Source: Arthrobacter sp. Alg241-R88 (GTDB lineage: Bacteria; Actinomycetota; Actinomycetes; Actinomycetales; Micrococcaceae). Taken from it: a stretch of 64,000 nt of DNA. The stretch is from assembly GCF_900537115.1 (NCBI RefSeq), contig NZ_UNRG01000006.1, positions 175,924-239,923 on the forward strand, read 5' to 3'. A program made the translations under genes and the position numbers. Position 1 is the stretch's first letter. Every line of letters starts with the position of its first letter. Of this stretch, positions 1 to 8,211 are shown in pieces. The notes beneath the pieces were generated by a model that did no database searches, had not been told where the DNA came from, and saw nothing but the letters and a program-made list of their open reading frames with translations.

Positions 1-324
1 ATCTCCGAAGCGCTGCGGGACCTGCACGAGGCAGGGTGCGACCTGATCACCATCACCCAGTACCTGCGCCCGTCCGAGCGGCACCTGCCGGTGGACCGGT
101 GGGTCAAGCCGCAGGAATTCGTGGACCTCCAGGACGAGGCCACCGAGATCGGGTTCCTCGGCGTGATGAGTGGCCCGCTGGTCCGTTCCTCCTACCGCGC
201 CGGCCGGCTCTGGGCCACCGCGATGCGCAAGAAAGGCTGGGACATCCCGGCAGAACTGGCCCACATCGAGTCCTCCGGCACCACCCGCCAGGAAGCCAGC
301 TCCCTCCTCGCAGCCACAGCCTGA
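1..324 (+). CDS. lipA: Lipoyl synthase LipA, C-terminal part
   Basis: The window opens inside this gene; 107 C-terminal residues are present. LipA is a radical-SAM enzyme that inserts two sulfurs into octanoylated carrier proteins such as glycine cleavage H protein. The visible part carries family sequence ([14 protein letters not shown], then [17 protein letters not shown]), the C-terminal barrel end and the conserved RSSYRA stretch. The iron-sulfur cysteine motifs lie upstream of the window. It is followed 36 bp later by a one-carbon/glycine operon, which fits the need for lipoyl groups in glycine cleavage. Identity is secure; the start is not visible. Confidence 0.93.
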   Translation: MSEALRDLHEAGCDLITITQYLRPSERHLPVDRWVKPQEFVDLQDEATEIGFLGVMSGPLVRSSYRAGRLWATAMRKKGWDIPAELAHIESSGTTRQEASSLLAATA

Positions 325-360
325 GTTGGGATACCAAAACCTGATGCACAGACAGGACCA

Positions 361-1194
361 ATGATGTTCCCCGTCAGAATCGAAGTCATCCCATCCCAGG
401 GAATCGTTGAGCAGGTCCAGGCCCTGGTGCCCACGACCACCACGCTGAGCGTGACATGCCTGCCGCACCACGGTATCGAGCGGACCATGCGCACCGCCGT
501 GGAGCTGAGCGACGCCGGGTACAAGGTGATCCCGCACCTCGCCGCGAGGAGCATCCGCAGCCGGGCCGAGCTCACCGAAATTGTCCGCGGCTGCGATGCC
601 GCGGGCATCCGCGAAGTGTTCGTCATCGGCGGTGACCGGAAGCAGCCCGCCGGCATGTACGACTCGGCCCTTCCGGTGCTGGAGGACATTGCCCAGTACA
701 GCAGCGGAATCATGCGGGCCGGCGTTGCGGGCTACCCGGAAGGCCACCCCCTCGTCAGCCCGCTGGAGCTGTTGGACGGGCTTCTGGCCAAGCAGCATCT
801 GGCCTCGCATGTGGTCACCCAAATGTGCTTCTCCGCCGGAAAAATCCATGACTACGCAGCGCTCCTCCGCCGTGAGGGAGTCCACCTGCCTGTCTGGGCG
901 GGCGTGGCCGGGTCCGTCCCGCGGACCAGGCTGGTGGCACTGTCCACGCAGATCGGCGTCGGAAGTTCCCTGAGGTTCCTCAGCCGCAAGGGCCCGCTGG
1001 CACGCAAACTCCTGAGCGGGGACCGCTACTCGCCGGACAGCCTGATCACCGGCCTCGAAAGCCAGCCCGGCTCCATCGCCGGTATCCACCTTTACAGCTT
1101 CAACAGCCTCGATCCCCTGCCTGCGGGCCCGGAGCAGGCAACCACTTCAGCACTCCAGACAGCATTGATTCGAGGAGCAGCACGTGACAACTAA
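361..1194 (+). CDS. Methylenetetrahydrofolate reductase-like protein (MTHFR family, 277 aa)
   Basis: The protein is a TIM-barrel of the methylenetetrahydrofolate reductase family. It shows the family feature VFVIGGDRKQP around residues 85-95 and a central HVVTQMCFS segment. It is slightly shorter than typical MetF (about 290-300 aa). An AGGA box lies a few bases before ATG 361; a second ATG follows directly. Its stop lies 11 bp inside the next gene (permease, GTG 1184), so translation is probably coupled. Placement between lipA and a CycA-type permease plus purU suggests folate-linked handling of one-carbon units from glycine or related compounds. Whether it makes methyl-THF for methionine or runs in the oxidative direction is not decided by the sequence. 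Confidence 0.75.
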   Translation: MMFPVRIEVIPSQGIVEQVQALVPTTTTLSVTCLPHHGIERTMRTAVELSDAGYKVIPHLAARSIRSRAELTEIVRGCDAAGIREVFVIGGDRKQPAGMYDSALPVLEDIAQYSSGIMRAGVAGYPEGHPLVSPLELLDGLLAKQHLASHVVTQMCFSAGKIHDYAALLRREGVHLPVWAGVAGSVPRTRLVALSTQIGVGSSLRFLSRKGPLARKLLSGDRYSPDSLITGLESQPGSIAGIHLYSFNSLDPLPAGPEQATTSALQTALIRGAARDN

Positions 1195-2674
1195 ACCTGT
1201 AACGCCCCACCAGGAGCCGCATCTTGAGCGGCAGCTCACCAACAGGCACATCCAGCTGATCGCCATTGGCGGCGCCATCGGCACGGGCCTGTTCATGGGC
1301 TCGGGCAAAACCATCTCCGCGGCCGGACCGTCCGTCATTTTCGTCTACATGATCATCGGCTTCATGCTGTTCTTCGTCATGCGGGCAATGGGCGAACTGC
1401 TGCTGAGCAACCTGAACTACAAATCCTTCAGCGACTTCGCGGCGGACCTGCTGGGCCCCTGGGCGGGCTTCTTCACCGGCTGGACCTACTGGTTCTGCTG
1501 GGTGATCACGGGCATCGCGGACGTCATCGCGATCGCCGGCTACTCCAAGGAACTCTGGCCGGGACTCCCGCTGTGGATCCCGGGCCTGGCTACCGTGGCC
1601 ATCCTCCTGCTCCTGAACCTCGTCACGGTGAAGGCGTTCGGCGAGACCGAATTCTGGTTCGCGCTGATCAAGATCATTGCCATCGCGGCGCTGATCATCG
1701 TGGGTATGTTCATGATTTTCACGGGCTTCCAGTCCGACGCCGGCCCTGCCACCTTCACGAACCTGTGGAGCCACGGCGGCATGTTCCCGAACGAGTTCAT
1801 GGGCTTTGTGGCCGGCTTCCAGATCGCAGTGTTCGCGTTTGTTGGCATCGAACTGGTGGGCACCACTGCCGCCGAGGCGAAGGACCCGGAAAAGAACCTG
1901 CCCAAGGCCATCAACTCCATCCCCATCCGCGTGCTGCTCTTCTACGTGGGCGCCCTGATCATCCTGATGTCCGTCACCCCCTGGACCCAGTTCCAGGCCG
2001 GGCACAGCCCGTTCATCGCCATGTTCTCCCTGGCCGGCCTCGGCGCCGCGGCCACCGTAGTGAACCTGGTGGTGCTCAGCTCGGCCATGTCCTCGGCCAA
2101 CTCCGGCATCTACTCCACCTCCCGCATGGTCTATGGACTGGCGCAGGAGGGGGACGCGCCGTCGGTCTTCCGCGGCCTGTCCCGACGCAAGGTACCGCAG
2201 AACGCCCTGTTCCTCTCCTGCGTGCTGCTGCTCTCCGGCGTCATCCTGATGTACGCGGGCCAGGACATCGGCAAGGCCTTTGAAATGGTGACCACCGTGT
2301 CCGCCGTCTGCTTTGTGTTCGTCTGGTCCATCATCCTGGCCAGCTACCTGGCATTCCGGCGCCGCCGCCCGCAGCTGCACGAGGGCTCGAAGTACCGGAT
2401 GCCCGGCGGCGTGCCGATGGTCTGGGTGGTGTTCGCGTTCTTCGCCTTCGTCCTGTGGGCATTGACAACACAGCCGGACACCCTGCTGGCGCTTTTGGTG
2501 ACCCCGGTGTGGTTCCTGGTGCTCGGCGCCGCGTGGCTGATTCTGCGACGGCGGCCTGCCCACCTGGCCCGCTATGCCACCTTCAAGTCGGAGCTTGCGC
2601 AGGACCTGGAAACCGAGGCGTCTGCCATCGGCCGGGATTTTGACGGCGCGTTGAATGACGGGGTGAATAAGTGA
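1184..2674 (+). CDS. cycA: D-serine/D-alanine/glycine permease, CycA type
   Basis: A 496-residue amino acid permease of the APC superfamily with about 12 membrane spans. Long stretches recall E. coli CycA, for example LTNRHIQLIAIGGAIGTGLF near the N-terminus, SGKTISAAGPS, and LLGPWAGFFTGWTYWFCWV. The C-terminal 60 residues are hydrophilic. The start is GTG 1184, preceded by GAGGAG, inside the end of the MTHFR-like gene. The stop overlaps the purU start by four bases (GTGA). CycA imports glycine, D-serine and D-alanine by proton symport; between a lipA/MTHFR-like pair and purU the likely substrate here is glycine. Substrate is inferred from similarity and context. Confidence 0.85.
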   Translation: MTTKPVTPHQEPHLERQLTNRHIQLIAIGGAIGTGLFMGSGKTISAAGPSVIFVYMIIGFMLFFVMRAMGELLLSNLNYKSFSDFAADLLGPWAGFFTGWTYWFCWVITGIADVIAIAGYSKELWPGLPLWIPGLATVAILLLLNLVTVKAFGETEFWFALIKIIAIAALIIVGMFMIFTGFQSDAGPATFTNLWSHGGMFPNEFMGFVAGFQIAVFAFVGIELVGTTAAEAKDPEKNLPKAINSIPIRVLLFYVGALIILMSVTPWTQFQAGHSPFIAMFSLAGLGAAATVVNLVVLSSAMSSANSGIYSTSRMVYGLAQEGDAPSVFRGLSRRKVPQNALFLSCVLLLSGVILMYAGQDIGKAFEMVTTVSAVCFVFVWSIILASYLAFRRRRPQLHEGSKYRMPGGVPMVWVVFAFFAFVLWALTTQPDTLLALLVTPVWFLVLGAAWLILRRRPAHLARYATFKSELAQDLETEASAIGRDFDGALNDGVNK

Positions 2675-3609
2675 GCACCCTGCACACTGTGGAAACGCCC
2701 GTTCCAACCCCTGCCAAGGGTGCCTCGACGGCGGAACGTCCTGCCGCCGTCGAGCATGTCCTGACGGTTGACTGCGTGGAGTCCCCAGGAATTGTCCACG
2801 CGATTTCGGCCTTCCTGCTGGAGCACGGCTGCGACATCATCGACATCAAGCAGTACGGCGATAAGGCCCAGGGGCACTTCTTTATGCGGGTGCACTTCGC
2901 CTCCGGGCCAGATCCGCAGCAGCAGCCGTTCAGCACCGAGGACCTGCGCACCAGCTTCACCCCGCTGGCCGAACAGTGGCAGATGAACTGGCAGCTGGAG
3001 CCGCACGGCCGCAAGCGCCGCGTGCTGGTGATGGTGTCCAAAATGGGGCACTGCCTCAACGACCTGCTGTTCCAGGCACGGACGGGCGGTATCCCGGTGG
3101 AGATCGTCGCCGTTGTTTCCAACCACCCTGACCAGGCAAGCCTGGTGGAGTGGGACGGCATCCCGTTCTTCCACGTGCCGGTCACCAGGGACACCAAGCC
3201 CGCCGCCGAAGCCCGGCTCCTGGAACTGGTGGACGAGCTCGACGTCGAACTCGTGGTCCTGGCCCGCTACATGCAGGTGCTCAGCGACGAGCTCTCCGCC
3301 AAGCTTGCCGGCCGGACCATCAACATCCACCACTCGTTCCTGCCCAGCTTCAAGGGCGCGAAACCGTACCACCAGGCGTATGAGCGGGGCGTCAAAACCG
3401 TGGGGGCCACCGCGCATTACGTGAACGCCGAACTGGACGAGGGGCCGATCATTTCCCAGCAGGTCATCGAGGTGGACCACACGTACACTGCCGAGGACCT
3501 GGTGGCGGCGGGCCGCGACGCCGAGTGCGTTGCGCTGCGGAACGCCGTCCGCTGGCATTGCGAGGGCAGGATCCTGCTGCTGGGCAACCGCACGGTCATC
3601 CTGCGGTAG
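2671..3609 (+). CDS. purU: Formyltetrahydrofolate deformylase
   Basis: PurU hydrolyses 10-formyl-THF to THF and formate, balancing folate pools when glycine breakdown loads one-carbon units. The 312-residue product has an N-terminal ACT domain (about residues 30-115, beginning EHVLTVDCVESPGIVHAI) and a C-terminal formyltransferase fold with the catalytic Asn-x-His (INIHHSFLPSF, about 212-222) and the catalytic Asp (AELDEGPI). Start is GTG 2671, overlapping the permease stop as GTGA. A Pro/Ala-rich 25-residue head precedes the ACT domain, so a later start cannot be excluded. Last gene of the overlapping MTHFR-cycA-purU operon. Confidence 0.92.
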   Translation: MSTLHTVETPVPTPAKGASTAERPAAVEHVLTVDCVESPGIVHAISAFLLEHGCDIIDIKQYGDKAQGHFFMRVHFASGPDPQQQPFSTEDLRTSFTPLAEQWQMNWQLEPHGRKRRVLVMVSKMGHCLNDLLFQARTGGIPVEIVAVVSNHPDQASLVEWDGIPFFHVPVTRDTKPAAEARLLELVDELDVELVVLARYMQVLSDELSAKLAGRTINIHHSFLPSFKGAKPYHQAYERGVKTVGATAHYVNAELDEGPIISQQVIEVDHTYTAEDLVAAGRDAECVALRNAVRWHCEGRILLLGNRTVILR

Positions 3610-3613
3610 TGCC

Positions 3614-3832
3614 GTGACAGCGGCGAGCGGGCAACGGTGGCGGGGGGTCTCCTGGAACGCCCTGCCGACGGGGCAGCGGGTGCGGCTTTCGCAGCACGGG
3701 CTGCCCATCGGCTCGGGCTTCGTGGACACCGCCACGCCCGATGGCTCGATCATTTGGGTTGTACTCGACGGCTGGCAGGAACGCCGCATGTTCCTTCGGG
3801 AGGACTATGTACAAGTGGAGATCAACGGGTAA
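3614..3832 (+). CDS. Small conserved-looking hypothetical protein (72 aa)
   Basis: A 72-residue frame beginning at GTG 3614, four bases after the purU stop. The product is compact and soluble-looking (WRGVSWNALPTGQRVRLSQ, then DGSIIWVVLDGWQERRMF), resembling a small beta-barrel binding domain. Codon use has the high-GC third positions of its neighbours. I recognise no family. It may be cotranscribed with purU. The four-base gap and reading-frame quality support it; the GTG start is a choice made from position only. Confidence 0.55.
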   Translation: MTAASGQRWRGVSWNALPTGQRVRLSQHGLPIGSGFVDTATPDGSIIWVVLDGWQERRMFLREDYVQVEING

Positions 3833-3944
3833 CCGGTCACAGCGCAGGACCCTGCGGCAGCGCCTGGAAGCGTGGGCGGTTGCTGCCACGTTCCTTGCCC
3901 TGATCGCGGTCACCGTCGCGCAGGCGCTGCCCTTGGGGGACTGA
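3807..3944 (+). CDS. Possible single-span small membrane protein (45 aa)
   Basis: A 45-codon frame starting at ATG 3807, inside the end of the preceding small gene (26-bp overlap in another frame). The product has a strongly basic head (MYKWRSTGNRSQRRTLRQRL) followed by one hydrophobic segment (AVAATFLALIAVTVAQALPL), the layout of a one-span, inside-positive membrane peptide. GGGAGG lies immediately upstream but close to the start. A terminator palindrome begins eight bases after the stop. It could also be a shadow frame; no family is recognised. Confidence 0.4.
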   Translation: MYKWRSTGNRSQRRTLRQRLEAWAVAATFLALIAVTVAQALPLGD

Positions 3945-3952
3945 CGGGACGG

Positions 3953-3990
3953 AAGCGGCCGACGGCGGGAGGGGCCGCCGTCGGCCGCTT
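3953..3990. terminator. GC-rich palindromic terminator closing the purU region
   Basis: A perfect 16-bp stem (AAGCGGCCGACGGCGG paired with its complement) with a six-base loop. It has no strong T-run. It belongs to the palindrome family with core GACGGCGGGA seen at eight gene ends in this window. It lies between a + strand gene end and the next + strand start. Confidence 0.75.
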
Positions 3991-4045
3991 TACCTTGAGC
4001 GCTTCGGATTATTGACCGTGCACCGGCAAGCGGTAACCATGAGTT

Positions 4046-4288
4046 ATGACTGACTCAGCCGATACCTCAAGCGCCCCCTTTGACGACGACGAAACCGTGG
4101 AGGACACAGCCCATACCGAAACTCCTGAAAGCATCGCGGACGAGGTCCGCGACGAAATTCGCCTGGGCCACGTGGAGGATGACGTGAGCCATGTGCTCGA
4201 GGAACGCTTCGAGGAGGCCGGCATCGAACTGCGCCCGGAAGAGGTGGACGACCTCGCCGAGGAAATCGAAAAGGACGTGTCCAGCTAG
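4046..4288 (+). CDS. Small acidic hypothetical protein (80 aa)
   Basis: An 80-residue, very acidic protein (Asp/Glu-rich head MTDSADTSSAPFDDDETVED, then a helical half with VRDEIRLGHVEDDVSHVLEE). The C-terminal half looks like a small helical bundle (ADEVRDEIRLGHVEDDVSHV; AGIELRPEEVDDLAEEIEKD). It stands alone between two palindromic terminators, so it is probably a monocistronic unit. I do not recognise a named family. Start ATG 4046 has no strong ribosome binding site (GCGGTAACCATGAGTT upstream region). Confidence 0.65.
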   Translation: MTDSADTSSAPFDDDETVEDTAHTETPESIADEVRDEIRLGHVEDDVSHVLEERFEEAGIELRPEEVDDLAEEIEKDVSS

Positions 4289-4430
4289 GTAACCGTGCGG
4301 GCCGGAAACGGCAGGGAACAACCTGGATTAGTGCGCTGGCCGTGTTGGGCGCATGGCTCCTCAAACACAACGGGTGGAGGGAGCAATACCACTGGTCCAG
4401 GTGGCCCGCACTTTCCTGCTGCGAAACGCA

Positions 4431-4466
4431 AACGGCCGACGGCGGGAGGTTCCGCCGTCGGCCGCT
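4431..4466. terminator. Palindromic terminator between convergent genes
   Basis: Inverted repeat CGGCCGACGGCGG/CCGCCGTCGGCCG (13-bp stem, 4433-4445 with 4452-4464, six-base loop) between the acidic protein gene and the convergent uspA-like gene. Same family as 3953-3990. The remaining bases between 4289 and 4430 show no gene or other structure that I can support. Confidence 0.7.
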
Positions 4467-4482
4467 TGCTTGGTTTAAGCCG

Positions 4483-4905
4483 TTAGTCCTCGTAGGTGTT
4501 GGCGATGTAGACATCGCAGGGGGCGTTGTGCGCGACGCTGTTGGCGACGCTGCCCAAGAGCCGGCCGATGCCGCGCATCCTGCGGTTGCCCACCACGATC
4601 AGCCGGGCGTCCAGCCGGATGGCTTCCTTGATCAGCGAATCAGCCGGCTTGCCGCGGGCGGCGGAGTGGGTGATCTCCAGGCCCTGCCCCGAGTTACCCA
4701 GTGACCTCGCGACGTGCTCGGCGCTGTCGGCGTTCGAGATTCTGACCTTGTCCGACCCTGCACCGAAGGTCTCGGCGGTCTCAAACTCGAATGCGGTCAC
4801 GATGTGAAGCGACGCTCCCAGGGACACCGCCAGGTCCCTTGCAGTTTCCGCAGCCTTCCTGGCCGACTCGCTGCCATCCACTCCTACAACAACTACTCCA
4901 CTCAT
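4483..4905 (-). CDS. Universal stress protein, UspA family
   Basis: A 140-residue single-domain Usp protein. It begins MSGVVVVGVDGSESARKAAE, the beta1 nucleotide-site strand, and ends with VVGNRRMRGIGRLLGSVANS, the glycine-rich phosphate loop, then ANSVAHNAPCDVYI. This glycine pattern predicts an ATP-binding Usp. The frame stays open 34 codons further upstream, but ATG 4905 has an AAAGGAG box at good spacing and matches family N-termini, so I start there. Usp proteins bind ATP and support survival under stress or low growth. A short palindrome lies upstream (4964-4976). Confidence 0.88.
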   Translation of the reverse strand: MSGVVVVGVDGSESARKAAETARDLAVSLGASLHIVTAFEFETAETFGAGSDKVRISNADSAEHVARSLGNSGQGLEITHSAARGKPADSLIKEAIRLDARLIVVGNRRMRGIGRLLGSVANSVAHNAPCDVYIANTYED

Positions 4906-4963
4906 CAATGGCTCCTTTGTTCCTTGCTGCGGCTTGTGTCCACTGGCAAGTCTAGAGAACTTG

Positions 4964-4976
4964 GGCTTGAAGCCCC
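4964..4976. promoter_or_regulatory. Perfect 13-bp palindrome upstream of the Usp gene
   Basis: GGGCTT-G-AAGCCC lies about 60 bp upstream of the universal stress gene start and about 155 bp before the divergent phosphoesterase gene. The form recalls dormancy-regulator boxes in front of Usp genes of mycobacteria (GGGACT...AGTCCC), but it is too short to assign. It may be only a small hairpin. Confidence 0.25.
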
Positions 4977-5132
4977 CACATAGCAACAGGAGGGGTCCCC
5001 CCTTCACGCGAAACCTCTGGAACGAGCTTTCGATGCGGGAGTAGACTACGTCACACCGTCGATGTCGAGGCGCTGAAGCAGCTCCTCATCACCTGCACAA
5101 ATAGCCACCCGGTAAGCAGACAGGCGAAACTG

Positions 5133-6173
5133 ATGACTTCAAAAACCCTCATTGCAACGACGACGGCAGCCCTGCTCGCCCTGGGCCTCGTCGCGTCCCA
5201 GCCCGCAGGCGCTGCGGACAAAGCACCCAACAAGGATTCCTTTAGTTTCGGCGTAATCGGGGACATGCCCTACGGCGACGCGGAGTTTGACAAGTTCCCT
5301 GACCGCATCCAGGACATCAACGCGGACAGCAGGCTTGATTTCGTGGCCCACGTGGGCGACATCAAAGATGGCCACTCGGTCTGCTCCGACGATTACTTCA
5401 CCAAAATCCGGGAGCAGTTCGACACCTTTGAGCACCCCCTGGTCTTTACGCCGGGCGACAACGAGTGGGTGGACTGCCACCGCATCGACAACGGTAAATA
5501 CAACCCGCTGGAGCGGCTGGACACGCTGAGGGAAGTGTTCTTCGACGAACCCGGCAACACCCTCGGTGCCGCCATGCCCGTCAGGTCCCAGGATGAGCTC
5601 GGCCTTCCGGAAAACGTCCGCTTCACCCAGAACCGCGTGGCCTTCTCCGTGCTGAACATCCAAGGCAGCAACAACTCGCTGCAGCCCTGGACCGGCCTCG
5701 GGATAAATGGCGTTACACGTGCCCAGCGGGCCGACGTGAATCACCGGATAGGCGCTGCGGTGCAACAGATCCGTGACACGTTCGCTGACGCCGGGAGCCG
5801 CGACCTCCGTGCCGTGGTGCTGATGACCCAGGCCGACATGTTCGATCCCTTCCTCCTGGACACCGCTACGGCCAACCCGAACTCAGTGTCCGGTTTCAAG
5901 GAAATCGTAAAGACCATCATCAAGGAAACGAACAGCTTCGACGGGCCGGTCTATCTCATCAACGGCGACAGCCATGTCTTCGCCGAGGACAAGCCGCTCG
6001 CGGCCGGCTCAGATTGGCTGGACATCTACGACCTGCCGGCCGCGGATGACCTGCAGCGCATCACCGTGGCCGGCGCAGAAAAAGTCACCCACTACGTCCG
6101 CTTCACGGCGTCGCGGAACAGCAACTCCGGAGCCCCTGTCCTGACCTGGAAGCAGGTCCCCTTCAGCCGGTAG
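5133..6173 (+). CDS. Secreted calcineurin-like metallophosphoesterase (346 aa)
   Basis: The protein begins with a Sec signal peptide (MTSKTLIATTTAALLALGLV, cleavage probably after the AGA near residue 27), so it acts outside the cell. Metallophosphoesterase motifs are visible: GVIGDMPYGD, VAHVGDIKDG, FTPGDNEWVDC and, near the C-terminus, YLINGDSHVF in place of a GHxH motif. This GDNEW-type branch is common in bacteria. The substrate is unknown; phosphate release from phosphoesters is the family role. ATG 5133 was chosen because the signal peptide starts there, though the ribosome site is weak. A strong palindromic terminator follows at 6201. Confidence 0.8.
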   Translation: MTSKTLIATTTAALLALGLVASQPAGAADKAPNKDSFSFGVIGDMPYGDAEFDKFPDRIQDINADSRLDFVAHVGDIKDGHSVCSDDYFTKIREQFDTFEHPLVFTPGDNEWVDCHRIDNGKYNPLERLDTLREVFFDEPGNTLGAAMPVRSQDELGLPENVRFTQNRVAFSVLNIQGSNNSLQPWTGLGINGVTRAQRADVNHRIGAAVQQIRDTFADAGSRDLRAVVLMTQADMFDPFLLDTATANPNSVSGFKEIVKTIIKETNSFDGPVYLINGDSHVFAEDKPLAAGSDWLDIYDLPAADDLQRITVAGAEKVTHYVRFTASRNSNSGAPVLTWKQVPFSR

Positions 6174-6200
6174 CGGCACACACAACCGCAGCGGCAACAA

Positions 6201-6244
6201 CGGAAGCGGACGACGGCGGGAGGTCCCGGCGTCGTCCGCTTCCG
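6201..6244. terminator. Long palindromic terminator between convergent genes
   Basis: A 21-bp stem with one mismatch (CGGAAGCGGACGACGGCGGG... paired with ...CCGGCGTCGTCCGCTTCCG) and a two-base loop. It lies between the phosphoesterase gene and the convergent LacI gene, so it can stop transcription from both sides. Longest member of the palindrome family. Confidence 0.85.
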
Positions 6245-6270
6245 TTTCTCACGTGCTCAGCTGAAGAAGG

Positions 6271-7287
6271 TCAGGCCGATTCCCGGACCACCAGTTCGGT
6301 GGGAATGGTGATGGCCGCGGGGCGCTTGCCGTTGATGACATCCAGGAGCAGGCGGACCATTTCCTCGCTGATGCGCTCGAAAGGCTGGCGCACGGTGGTG
6401 AGCGCCGGTGTGGCAGTGGAGGACGCGCTGATGTCATCGAATCCGACGACGGCGACGTCCTCAGGTGTCCGGCGCCCGGCCTCGTGCAGCACTTCCAGGG
6501 CACCGATCGCCATGAGGTCGTTGGCAGCGAAAACAGCGTCGATATCGGGAGCCCGGCCGAGGAGTTCCCGCATTCCTTTCGACCCGCTCTCCTTGCTGTA
6601 GTCACCGTGGGCGATGAGCGCCTCATCAATGCCGGCGCCCTGGTCGTCGCGGTAGGCCTCGAGCCTGCGGATGCCGCCGGAGGTGTCCTGCGGGCCGGTG
6701 ATCGTGGCGATCCGGCGGCGGCCGGCGTCCCGCAGGTACCGCAGGAGGTCCCGGGCACCTTCGTAGTCGTCAGCCGCCACGTAGCCCATCTTCTTCTCGA
6801 AGCCGAGGGGGATACCGCAGGAGATGGCAGGGATGCCCGCGGAAATGATGTCCGAGATGATCCCTTTCCGGGTGGCATGCGAGGACACCAGCAGCACGCC
6901 GTCCACATGGCCCGCCGTGAGGAAGTCGGTGGCGCGGCGCTGTTCGTCGTCGGTGCCGGCCAGGATCAGGACCAGCGGAATGTCATGAACTGCCAGCGCG
7001 TCTGCCGCCCCGCGCAGGAGGACTGCGAAGTTCGGGTCCTCGAACAGGCGGTCATGCGTTTCGGTCAGCAGGAAGGCCACCGAGTTTGCACGGTTGGTGG
7101 CCAGGTTCCGGGCATGCGGGTTGACTCGATAGCCGGTCTTTTTGATGGCCGCGTTAACGGCTTCCAGAGCGGACGGGCTGACCCAGTGTCCGCCGTTCAG
7201 CACCCTGGAGACCGTGCCGCGGGACACCCCGGCTTCTTTGGCCACATCGTCAATCTTGGGCCTCGGCCGGGAGGTGGGTTGAGTCAT
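6271..7287 (-). CDS. LacI-family regulator of the galactan/galactoside cluster
   Basis: A 338-residue LacI/GalR regulator. The N-terminal helix-turn-helix and hinge are clear: KIDDVAKEAGVSRGTVSRVL, then GYRVNPHARNLATNRANSVA. The rest is a periplasmic-binding-like sugar domain ending in TIPTELVVRESA. A TTG six bases upstream (7293) could also start it, but ATG 7287 has GGATAGG at a normal distance. It is the last gene of the operon binding protein - permease - permease - regulator, 19 bp after the second permease. It probably represses that operon and the divergent beta-galactosidase; operator candidates are listed at 10722, 17593 and 17682. Confidence 0.9.
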   Translation of the reverse strand: MTQPTSRPRPKIDDVAKEAGVSRGTVSRVLNGGHWVSPSALEAVNAAIKKTGYRVNPHARNLATNRANSVAFLLTETHDRLFEDPNFAVLLRGAADALAVHDIPLVLILAGTDDEQRRATDFLTAGHVDGVLLVSSHATRKGIISDIISAGIPAISCGIPLGFEKKMGYVAADDYEGARDLLRYLRDAGRRRIATITGPQDTSGGIRRLEAYRDDQGAGIDEALIAHGDYSKESGSKGMRELLGRAPDIDAVFAANDLMAIGALEVLHEAGRRTPEDVAVVGFDDISASSTATPALTTVRQPFERISEEMVRLLLDVINGKRPAAITIPTELVVRESA

Positions 7288-7306
7288 GGTCAAAGCCTAT
7301 CCAGTA

Positions 7307-8209
7307 CTAGGCCTTGACGGCGCCGGCGGCGAGGTCGACCCGCCAGTAGCGCTGCAGCAGGAGGAACATGATGACCAGCGGGATGATCGACAGCAGGGCG
7401 CCGGCCAGGACCAGGGTGTAAAGGGCCGGTGCGGAGGCGCCCTGGTTCAGCAGCCCGTTCAGGCCCACCGTGATCGGGAACAGGTGGTCGTCACCGAGCA
7501 TGATGTAGGGCAGCATGAAGTTGTTCCAGATGGCAACGAACTGGAAGAGGAAGATGGTCACCAGGCCGGGCAGCATCATGGGGGCCGCAATCCGGTTGAA
7601 GATGTACATTTCCTTGGCGCCCTCGGTGCGGGCGGCCTCGATGACATCGCCGGGTACCGACGCTGCTGCGTAGATCCGGGCGAGGTAGATGCCGTAAGGG
7701 CTGATGATCTGGGGCAGGAGCACGGACCAGTAGGTGTTGGTCAGCCCGGCCTGGGCGAGCATCAGGTACTGAGGGATGGCCAGGATGACGCCGGGCACCA
7801 GCACGCCCATCAGCAGCACTTTAAAGATTCCGGACTTGCCGGGAAAGTCGAACTTTGCCAGGACATAGCCGGAGAGGGCGGAGACCCAGGTGGAGACGAT
7901 GGCGCCCACACCTGCGTACAACGCGGTATTGGCCATCCAGCGCCAGAACAGCCCGTCACGGTATTCGGTGAGGGCAACGATGTTGTCCCACAGGTGCGTG
8001 CTGGGGGCCAGGGTGAAGGTGGAGAACAGCTCGTTGCCGTCCTTGCTGGCGGCGGCCACCACCCAGATCACTGGGAACAGGCAGTACAGCGCGCCAAGGA
8101 TCAGGATCCCGGTGGATAGGTAGCTCGGCTTATCGTGGGCCGAAACTGCGCCCTTGGGCGTACGGGCGGATTTTGTATTCGAGGTGCGGCTGGGCGCGAG
8201 GGTGGTCAC
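7307..8209 (-). CDS. Sugar ABC transporter permease, MalG type
   Basis: A 300-residue inner-membrane permease of the carbohydrate uptake (CUT1) type with six spans and the EAA loop near residues 195-215 (DVIEAARTEGAKEMYIFNRI). A 25-residue charged head precedes the first span. It starts with GTG 8209, two bases after the stop of the first permease. With the upstream permease it should form the membrane channel for galacto-oligosaccharides released by the GH53 enzyme. No ATPase gene lies in this operon, so it must use a shared MsmK/UgpC-type ATPase encoded elsewhere. Confidence 0.9.
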   Translation of the reverse strand: MTTLAPSRTSNTKSARTPKGAVSAHDKPSYLSTGILILGALYCLFPVIWVVAAASKDGNELFSTFTLAPSTHLWDNIVALTEYRDGLFWRWMANTALYAGVGAIVSTWVSALSGYVLAKFDFPGKSGIFKVLLMGVLVPGVILAIPQYLMLAQAGLTNTYWSVLLPQIISPYGIYLARIYAAASVPGDVIEAARTEGAKEMYIFNRIAAPMMLPGLVTIFLFQFVAIWNNFMLPYIMLGDDHLFPITVGLNGLLNQGASAPALYTLVLAGALLSIIPLVIMFLLLQRYWRVDLAAGAVKA

Positions 8210-8211
8210 GG

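Noticed and set aside
1100..2707. 535-codon open frame antisense to the CycA permease
   Set aside because: It is a GC-rich shadow frame; the product is Gly/His/Gln/Arg-rich low complexity, while the + strand encodes a clear permease.
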